A DNA stretch of 64,000 bases, from contig JAECYW010000002.1 in assembly GCA_023014335.1 (NCBI GenBank), positions 434,001 to 498,000 of the forward strand, given 5' to 3'. A program made the translations under genes and the position numbers. The DNA comes from Galerina marginata. Its lineage: Eukaryota; Basidiomycota; Agaricomycetes; Agaricales; Galerinaceae. The notes beneath the pieces are model-generated. The model saw nothing but the letters and a program-made list of their open reading frames with translations. It was not told the origin of the DNA and did no database searches. Positions 56,899 through 64,000 of this stretch are shown here, piece after piece. Within the stretch, counting starts at the first letter, position 1, and each line of letters starts with the position of its first letter.

Positions 56899-57360
56899 TA
56901 CAGCACTTTGCAAATAGCTTGACAGTAACGGCCCGGGAAAGAAAGAAAAGAAGATTAACCCTAGATTAGCACTTAGCGCTAAATCACCGCTCCTGCCCTT
57001 CCAAATCCACAGAAAAAAGGGATATGGTTCTGGGAAGGTATCCTAAAAGCAAACGGAGGTCTACGAGACCGTTTTGCCGCGCCAGAATTGTCAAATGTTG
57101 GGTGAATGGGCGGGAACTCAATTTAGGGTTACTTAGGGCTGCCCGTGTATGTGATGGCCGCAACACCTATAGAAAAAATGCAAAGCTCATCTACAAAAGC
57201 TTATAGAATGATGCAGACGGTCTATCTAAACATTCTACAGAATTTGGTAGGTGTTCCACCAGCCAGAAGTGCGAGAACCGGCCAAACCCTATCGCGGGGT
57301 TTCTTTTTCTTTTCTTTCTTTCCCAGGCCATTACTGTCAACCTTTTTGCAAACCGCTGTA
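56899..57360. mobile_element. Putative MITE with long imperfect inverted ends, TA target duplication
   Basis: The left end (CAGCACTTTGCAAATAGCTT and about 35 more bases, from 56901) is repeated in reverse at the right end (57306-57358), with a few mismatches over roughly 50 bp. TA flanks both sides (56899-56900, 57359-57360). The 458-bp interior has no coding capacity. It sits just outside inverted-duplication arm 2. Family assignment (Tc1/mariner-like) rests on the TA only. Confidence 0.7.
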
Positions 57361-57459
57361 AACGAGTCCAAAATGAGACGACTTGATACGGAAACGGGGA
57401 AACCAAGCAAGTCGTTGGAGAAAATAGATGGAGAAATTTAAACGAATAGAGACTACAGA

Positions 57460-59141
57460 TCATGCAGTGGAGTCTGAAAAACCCGTTTCCAGACCGTCCA
57501 TCAACATCCAATCTTTCACAACGAGTTCGTCCCAATCCTGGTCAGCCGAACCATCTGATGAGTAGTCGGTACCATCTTCTGAATTTGATTCATCTGGAAT
57601 AAATGACCCATCTGAGTCGGAGTCACTGTCGTCGATGTCTTCTTCCAAGGTATCATTAGGTTCATCAATTTCTTCTTCCAATGCATCATTACGTTTCTGT
57701 GCTTTCAAGTCAGCTTCGTCAAGGTGACCGGCACAGGGAGGCTTAATCCAACGGATTTCGCCAACATCGTGACGGATGATCACGTCAGACGAGAGGCGAA
57801 TGGCGAAGGAATCAGATGTGGTCGAAACAAGAGTAGGTGGAAGGAGAAGGGGGAGATTGAGACGGGGTTCAAGCTCGGAATAGGGCGGTAGTCGCACTCC
57901 TTTTAGAGCAGGCAAGTTGGCGCATTGAAGAGAATTTCGGACCGTTAGAGCTTCGTCGAGTGTCCGATCTGATACCCAGATATCTACCCACTGGACGCTT
58001 TTGTGGATCAAAGGCTCGCTAGGCGGTGGGAGCACGATGTGTTGGAGTATTGGGCATAAATCCGAGAGGTCCGGAAAAAACCTAGGTTTGTAGTGCAAGT
58101 CAGTATGCCAGCATCCCTCCAAAGCATAATTTGCACGGGTAAAATGCAAATATTGCAAGCCGGCTCCATGGACCTCGCAGAATTTTTTCAATCTTACTTC
58201 CCCGAAATCACTGTCAAAAGTCAAACGCTTCAAACGAGGCAATTTCCAGCTGCGAATGAAAGGTTCGACGCCGCCACCCCTCTCCCAAAGCGTCAAATCT
58301 TCAAGGTGACGAAATAGGGTGTCCAGGATAGCAGTATCACTCGGAGCTGGGGGAAAAAAAAAGGAGAGTGATACCACATGAGGTGACGCCAGGTGGAGAA
58401 GATTCTGGAGACTGTCAAACTCGATGTAGGTGATTAACTCGAGGTGGGTGATGTTCGGGACAGCAACCAAGGCAGTTAATTGTATTGTGGGAGGCAATGG
58501 GCATCGTGGTGATTCCGACGCATAGGAGAACGACGAAATACGAGGACAAATGTCGAATAAAACCTTTAGCTGACACTCGAAGTGTTGCTTATACCAGTCA
58601 GGAGTAACACAGAGAACCTCAACTTTCTTGATCATCTCTTTCAAATTTAGGGATGAATATTTGAGTGTTCGGAGGAGGTGTGAGAGCTGATAGATGCGGC
58701 GGATGGAAACAACCTCGTAGAGGAACGGAAGACCAACCATGTACCAAGTCCGGCAGACATTCAGGACAGCGTTTTTCTGCTCCTGGACGTGACACCACAG
58801 AGAGTTGGGCAGAAAAGAATCAGAGGAACTGATGAGGAAAGAAGGAGGAATTGCACGTTCAAATATTGAGTGAAGGATCTCGGGGGGTGGTTGAGAAAAG
58901 GGCTTGCGAAGTGTAGATATGTCTTGAAAGATTTGATTGCAAGCATTCAATTCACCCTGAACGACATTTTACAATAAGCCCATTGTGAACTCATCTTCGA
59001 TAGAAGAGCAAAGAAAAAACTTACTTTTGAATCCGTTAGTTCTTCAATGAGATCTTCGTTTCTTATCTTGAGAGATCGGATTTCGCGTTTGAGACGCGCT
59101 ATGTTTGTTTCGTCAGATGCCTGAGATAAGGCATCGTCCAT
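57460..59141 (-). CDS. F-box-like protein, copy in arm 2 (537 residues)
   Basis: Exact two-exon model 59141-59025 and 58956-57460. Same layout as the arm 1 copy: helix NIARLKREIRSLKIRNEDLI, F-box-like FSQPPPEILHSIFERAIPPS, LRR-like body (e.g. ITHLELITYIEFDSLQNLLH), and an acidic tail DSDSDSDGSFIPDESNSED. The frame is intact and includes the tail that the 45.2-kb copy lacks. It differs from the arm 1 copy by scattered substitutions and a short deletion near the end. Likely a functional paralog. Confidence 0.8.
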
Positions 59142-59214
59142 TCCAGCGTCGTGAAAGGCCTGGATTAACCAGATGGTTGGTAAGGCGTTACAAGTTGCAA
59201 TAAGACCGAAGTGA

Positions 59215-59800
59215 CTGCGAGACCCTCCAACTCCGCGGGCCGAACCTGGAAAGATTCACCAATGGCTGTCGTCGACTCGTCTTGGACTCGTCGTCCATCT
59301 GCCTGAATACTTTTTCCCTACTTTCTTGCGAGCGACACCCAACTCATGTGACAGAAGCCTTCGGTCTTTCTAAGTATTATGCTGCAATGTGAAACCGATA
59401 CAACCAGCACCGTCATTCGTTTGATTCGGATTCGACTCGACTTTGATCACTTGGCCACACTGGCAGGACTCCAGGACAGCAAATTCTCGCTGCTCGGATC
59501 GATACGTTTCCCTAAACCTAATGCCGCTATATTTCATCTGGGCCAGGGAGAACATTTTGCGTCCAATCTGCACCTAGAACACAAAGTACATGCGCTTCTC
59601 ACTCTTCAGCTTACTTCTCGAATTTTCCCGGCTCGTTCTTGTATCATCTGAATCCTCATCACTATGGGACTGCGTGGGCAAACGTGGTGATACGCAGGAC
59701 GGGGACAAGCCTAGCTGTATGTCAAGAAGGTGAAGCGCCACTGAAGTTTACATGTGCTGGAAACACCGTAGAGCTCGTCGCATTGGTGGGTTCTGGTGGA
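59215..59800 (-). repeat. Dispersed spacer repeat, copy 3
   Basis: Reverse complement of the spacers at 33637-34135 and 42140-42710. On the plus strand it encodes an open stretch AIFHLGQGEHFASNLHLEHK then VHALLTLQLTSRIF, matching the antisense ORF in the other copies. Confidence 0.8.
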
Positions 59801-60059
59801 TTGCTTGCGTCTCTTTAGCCACATTATTGGACAACAATCAGGAACCTTGAGCTCTGGGCGGTGTACTTGGACGGACCGACACTGAGCTCCATGCAACAGC
59901 GAGTACCGTTTCTGGAAGTTTTCATCTGGCTGGATCTGTCACCGACATTCCTACGGCACGTTCCAGCTTTTTGCTAATCATGCTTCTTCATTGAGTACGT
60001 TTCATGTAACCCATTCAAACTGAGTACACCAGGGTCCTACTGGCATCTATGTCATTGGA

Positions 60060-60770
60060 CCAAGTTCTCCTCCCCTCCCACATTCCGCAGCTGGTAAGTA
60101 ATCTCCCTCCAGGCATTCACCCACGTGCCGCTTTTCGAGACAACTGACCCCTTCTCTCAGTTTGATGGAGAAACCCCCCGCCCTAAGATCGCCTTGCCAT
60201 AGCGCAATTTAATTGATTTTTGAACTTTCCGACCATCCATCAGAGAGGTCTACCCGTCTCTTCATACCCTCATTCCGATTCCAGCCGACTCATGCTCCTG
60301 CTGTGTTGCTGCCTCCCAGAGGTGGAGAAAAAGGGCTGGGTGGTCGATTAAGTGGCTGGACTTGATTTCTGAAACTGGCAGGTGCGTCGAGCCGCCGCAA
60401 CGATGGCAAGGCTGTGCTAAGCTTACTGATAGCTATTTAGGGCTCGGCCAGCTCGGGCCAGAGTTTACTGCTACAGCGCAATTAGTCAAGGAAAAAAGTA
60501 CTTGTTGCAAATGGCAGGACCTTGGGGTTTTGATATTCCCCAGGAGATTTCGATTTTGAACCACCATTGATAAAGGAATTTATCAAACCTTGTAACCCGA
60601 CAGAATGCTCGTATCGTAAAGTACGTTGTATTACGAACACTGGTATTTGGTTTGGTGGCTTGATTTCATAGCTTGCGGGATGTTGATCATTACTTACTAA
60701 AATCAAATCAGACTTTAGAGAATTACCAATTATTAGCAAGCCTGTATATTGTGTGTACCGTATTAATGTG
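60060..60770. other. Arm-2-specific sequence of about 700 bp
   Basis: Absent from arm 1 at the equivalent point (around 41890-41910). No terminal inverted repeat, target duplication or ORF was recognised, so it may be an insertion in arm 2 or a deletion from arm 1. Confidence 0.5.
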
Positions 60771-61018
60771 ACAAAACTATATGACAAGTTGAAAATGTAA
60801 ACCGTTCAACGGTTTGCCTAATTTGAATGAGAACAAGCTACCTAAATCACAGATAATACCATCGCAAACAGTTATGACTTGTAAACGACAGTAAAAACTA
60901 CCAATAAAGGGAAAAGAATGTTTAGGTATGGGGATTAAGGGGAGATTTGGAAAAAATAGAAGAGTGGGGATTGTAGCAAGACAAAACAAAAAGCAAGCAT
61001 CGTCGACGCACCCTATCA

Positions 61019-61888
61019 TCACTCCAACCTAAGCCTTCCCATCCGTCCAAGCAACCAGTCCATCGCATCCTTGAACTGGTTCATACCGCACCTCCTGCTC
61101 TCAATATGCTGAGCTAGCCCGCTCGGCGTGCTAAACCGCATCGAGCAGCTTGGTCCGTGGCATATATAAATCCGGTCCCTGTGCCTTGGGCTGGCAAGGT
61201 GTTGGTTTAGCGCGAGAAGAGAGCTGTGGGTACTACGGCACAGGTGACACTGGTATGCGAACCCATTCCACCAGCGGCTATCGGCGATATACGTGGTGTC
61301 CTGGGAAGAACCCGAGTCGTAGGCAATCCTCCGCGCAGGATCGGTGATGAGATTCTTGGTATCGCGCTGGCGGATGTATCGCTCCAAGATCTTGAGGTTG
61401 GCGCCCGACGAACATCCTCCGTTCTCTATGTGCAAGAGAAGGGCCGAGTTGGATACGAAAGTGGCACCGCACTTGAAAGGACACTTGACATCCTTCGGTT
61501 GGTGCATCGACGAGTTGAGGTGCGCATTGAGGTTGCTCGCGGAGGTGAAGTTGCGCTTGCACGCAGTGCAGTAGTGGTGCGACACGGACATGCTATACTG
61601 CGCGTGCAGCCCATCTTCACGCTCAAAAACCCTGGAACAGGAATAACAGTACAAGCGCACTTCCTCAAAAAGAACGGGAAGATCACCTGGGCTGTCAAAG
61701 TGCACGTTTGACTCCCCGCAGTGACTGGGGCCTGGACTATGGGCATAGTGTTCTTTGAAGTCATGCAAGTTGAGGAAGTCCTTACCGCAGTTAACGCACA
61801 CGGAGTGGCGCGGCGAGTTGACGACATGTTGGTGGTAGGCATGCCAGCTTTTGAAGAACTGGTCGTTACATCGGGTGCAAATCGGCAT
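61019..61888 (-). CDS. C2H2 zinc-finger protein, family copy 3 (intact)
   Basis: Single-exon ORF. ATG 61888 (MPICTRCNDQFFKSWHAYHQ) was chosen because it aligns with the start of the 34.4-kb copy; an upstream in-frame ATG at 61975 would add 29 residues. Fingers include CVNCGKDFLNLHDFKEH, CYSCSRVFEREDGLHAQ, CTACKRNFTSASNLNAH, CPFKCGATFVSNSALLLH, CHLCRSTHSSLLALNQH and CHGPSCSMRFSTPSGLAQH, with the family spacer NLKILERYIRQRDTKNLIT. It ends DAMDWLLGRMGRLRLE. This is the intact counterpart of the broken arm 1 copy. Confidence 0.85.
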   Translation of the reverse strand: MPICTRCNDQFFKSWHAYHQHVVNSPRHSVCVNCGKDFLNLHDFKEHYAHSPGPSHCGESNVHFDSPGDLPVLFEEVRLYCYSCSRVFEREDGLHAQYSMSVSHHYCTACKRNFTSASNLNAHLNSSMHQPKDVKCPFKCGATFVSNSALLLHIENGGCSSGANLKILERYIRQRDTKNLITDPARRIAYDSGSSQDTTYIADSRWWNGFAYQCHLCRSTHSSLLALNQHLASPRHRDRIYICHGPSCSMRFSTPSGLAQHIESRRCGMNQFKDAMDWLLGRMGRLRLE

Positions 61889-62034
61889 GGACTGTGTTGT
61901 ATCTTTGTGCCGAAAATCTAGAGATATGTTGATAAATACGTAGACTGGAGAGAAAATATCTATGGTGTGTAACAATGTCTGTGCGTGATTTTTCAGTAAG
62001 TGGGGGGAAGGAACAATGGCTGAGTCAACCCACG

Positions 62035-62042
62035 TATTTATA
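62035..62042 (-). promoter_or_regulatory. TATA box of zinc-finger copy 3
   Basis: TATAAATA on the minus strand, about 60 nt upstream of the ATG at 61975 and 150 nt upstream of 61888. Its flank is shared with the arm 1 copy. Confidence 0.55.
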
Positions 62043-62364
62043 GGGCAAATCCTCGGTGGCTATAGAGTACACTCTGATCGGCTGAGTCACCATTGTTCGC
62101 CACAAATGGACATTACCTCATCGTAGAACACTTACAGAGATCTAGAACCTTCGAGACTATTATCTACTAGTATCCAAGATCTTTTCAACTGGCGCGAACA
62201 AAAGGTCTATGAACACAGCTTTCGATATCCGCAATCCTATTGATTTTGGTTGATTTTGTGGGTCCAAAGGAACTGATCGGTTATAATTTGCCTCCGTCTG
62301 AATCCCGACTCGGAGACAATTGTGGCGCATTTCCTTATTGAATTAACCCTTCAGCACAGCCACC

Positions 62365-63322
62365 CTACCGGACTGCTCATCCACACGCTGATGGTTGAAA
62401 TCAATGCCGCCTAACTACAAAACCCTAGGCAATTCTGAAAATCCCCAACGCGCCCATGTTTGCACAAACAACCGCATTGGGTGGCCTGAACGCGCCATTG
62501 TTTGATTACAAGTGGAGTGAAAACAGAAGCCTTGAAGTAGCACCACAATGATGCAAGGAGTGGTGCGCACTGACCTTTTTTTCCCAAAGTCAGTTCGTTA
62601 CAGGTGGAGCGGACGGATCGCTCAACGGGGACTTGGGGCTAAGGCATCATACTGTAACTCTAGGCTACTAAACGCGGTTGCTTGTATAAATAGCGGCGCA
62701 CTGTAGGGATTTTTCAGAAGTGCCTAGAGTTTTGCAGTTAGCTGGCAAGGAACAAAAAAATACAGCTGACAGCTTGAAAATGGAGAGGATGTTGAAGAAT
62801 GGAACCACATGCCGGGGATGGCGGCGCATTGCCTACGCTCGCACAGCCTCAGGGTATTCAAACACGGATTTCTCTCCAAGCAAGTAGTTTTTTTGCGTTT
62901 TGACATTTGGTAGGTATCTATGTTGCGTGTCATCGCGGAAGAATAGATTAAATTGGCACTGCACCCCACAGAATCCAAAAATACATATGTGTAAAGGCTT
63001 TGCAATTGTATCCTTTTATTTCAATACTTGCCGTGGAGCTCGTTCTTAAGTTCTACAGGCTTCGGGGATAACAAAAGGGACGATTGCGTGAAGGAGTCAG
63101 AAATGGCTACCAACCGGCTGGTCAAAATTCAGTGAATTCTGCTGTCAATATTTTAAATGAAAGAGAGGAAAGGAGGGACCGTAAAGCGTTCGGTGCTAAG
63201 AAGGAGAATATTAACAGAAACTTGAAAGAACATGATGGCAGAGTGGGCCGGTGCATGATTGAACGCAAAACGGGCTATTTAGTAAAACAAAAACCGGGAG
63301 GAACGGTCATGGACGCCCGTGA
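62365..63322. other. Intergenic, no gene recognised
   Basis: Outside arm 2. Only short scattered ORFs. Includes the 3' end of the next zinc-finger gene. Confidence 0.35.
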
Positions 63323-64000
63323 TCAAAATGTCAACCTCAAACCCTCCATCCGCCCAAGTAACCGGTCCATTACAGTCTGTACAGACCTATACCTTGCCAC
63401 ACCGCATTTTCCGCTTTCAACGTGCTGCACAAGGCCGCTCAGCGTCGTAAAGTGCGTCGCGCAGCCTCGCCCCCGGCATATGTACATCTGGTCCTGGTGC
63501 CTCGGGCTCCCGAGGTGCCGATTCAACGCGAGAAGTGAGTTGTGAGTGCTGTAGCATAGGCAGCACTGGTATGCGGAACCGTTCCACGAACGGTTGGTGG
63601 CGATATAGGTGGTGACGTCTTGGGGGGGGCCAGACCCATTGGTAATCATCCGTCCGGGGTCGGTGATGACATTATTGGTATCGAGTTGGCGGACGTATTG
63701 GTTGATGATATTGCGGTTGACGCCTGAGGGACATGCTCCATTTTCCGCATGCAACATAAGGGCGGAAATAGATACGAAGGCTGCGCCGCAATTGGAAGGG
63801 CACTTGATGTGCTTTGATTGATGCACCGAGGAATTGAGGTGTGAGTTAAGGTTGCTCGCCGACTTGAAGTCCCGTTTGCACGAGGTACAATAGTGGTGGA
63901 AGGCGGAACGGCGGTAATGTTCTTCAAGGCCGGTCTCGTACTTGAAGACCTTGTTGCAGGAAGAACAATACCAGTGTGATCTCTCGTAATGGGTTTCGAG
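63323..64000 (-). CDS. C2H2 zinc-finger protein, family copy 4, partial at window edge
   Basis: The 3' part of a fourth family member, running off the right edge in an open frame to position 64000. It reads LETHYERSHWYCSSCNKVFK, then YCTSCKRDFKSASNLNSH, CPSNCGAAFVSISALMLH, VNRNIINQYVRQLDTNNVIT, CCLCYSTHNSLLALNRH and CRGRGCATHFTTLSGLVQH. The spacer motif is closer to the 34.4-kb copy (VNRNLVNRYVRQYDT) than to the arm copies, so it belongs to that subgroup. CPSNCG replaces CPFKCG of the other copies. Confidence 0.82.
   Translation of the reverse strand, partial: LETHYERSHWYCSSCNKVFKYETGLEEHYRRSAFHHYCTSCKRDFKSASNLNSHLNSSVHQSKHIKCPSNCGAAFVSISALMLHAENGACPSGVNRNIINQYVRQLDTNNVITDPGRMITNGSGPPQDVTTYIATNRSWNGSAYQCCLCYSTHNSLLALNRHLGSPRHQDQMYICRGRGCATHFTTLSGLVQHVESGKCGVARYRSVQTVMDRLLGRMEGLRLTF

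Larger units (their letters stand above)
57460..62364 (-). repeat. Inverted segmental duplication, arm 2
   Basis: Reverse-oriented counterpart of 40070-44487. It carries the intact zinc-finger copy 3, spacer copy 3 and an intact F-box-like gene. It includes about 700 bp near 60060-60770 not present in arm 1, and lacks the arm 1 MITE. Confidence 0.85.

Overview
The window is fungal nuclear DNA, almost certainly from an agaricomycete (mushroom-forming) basidiomycete. Genes are dense and cut by many introns of about 50 bp with GT..AG ends. Several exons are tiny (6 to 20 nt). The gene content also fits: an NB-ARC/NACHT-type NLR, a TPR-CHAT protein, expanded C2H2 zinc-finger and F-box-like families, and divergent kinases. 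Exon models were read by eye from splice signals. Those marked exact have summed exon lengths divisible by three and an uninterrupted frame.

Region 1 (1-17.5 kb): the 5' part of an NLR-like gene on the minus strand; a xanthine/2-oxoglutarate dioxygenase gene (xanA-like, minus); the divergent pair RPL21 and RPS9; and a GH47 alpha-mannosidase (minus). An accessory stretch follows, with a 657-bp hAT-like element bounded by a perfect 8-bp target duplication, a small gene of unknown function, two blocks of tandem repeats, two tandem paralogs of unknown function, and a second xanA-like gene. The two xanA-like genes have six coding exons of identical lengths. A small H/ACA snoRNP gene, NOP10, comes next.

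Region 2 (17.5-33.5 kb): SMC4 (condensin), a small unknown gene, a divergent protein kinase-like gene, and a full-length two-NBD ABCA-type transporter.

Region 3 (33.6-64 kb) is the most dynamic part. It has four C2H2 zinc-finger copies, three F-box-like copies, a 13-repeat TPR-CHAT gene and a spacer present three times. Two blocks (about 40.07-44.49 kb and 57.46-62.36 kb) are arms of a large inverted segmental duplication carrying zinc finger + spacer + F-box. Arm 1 holds a 276-bp TA-flanked MITE at a site that is empty in arm 2, and its zinc-finger copy is degenerate. Between the arms lie a third F-box copy without its acidic tail, a CDK-like kinase, an ankyrin protein, a LysM membrane protein and a conserved fungal protein of unknown function.

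Housekeeping genes (RPL21, RPS9, NOP10, SMC4, the mannosidase, the CDK-like kinase) therefore alternate with rapidly turning-over accessory families. Some of those (NLR, TPR-CHAT) belong to architectures linked to fungal recognition and cell death. Functional coupling between them is inference only.
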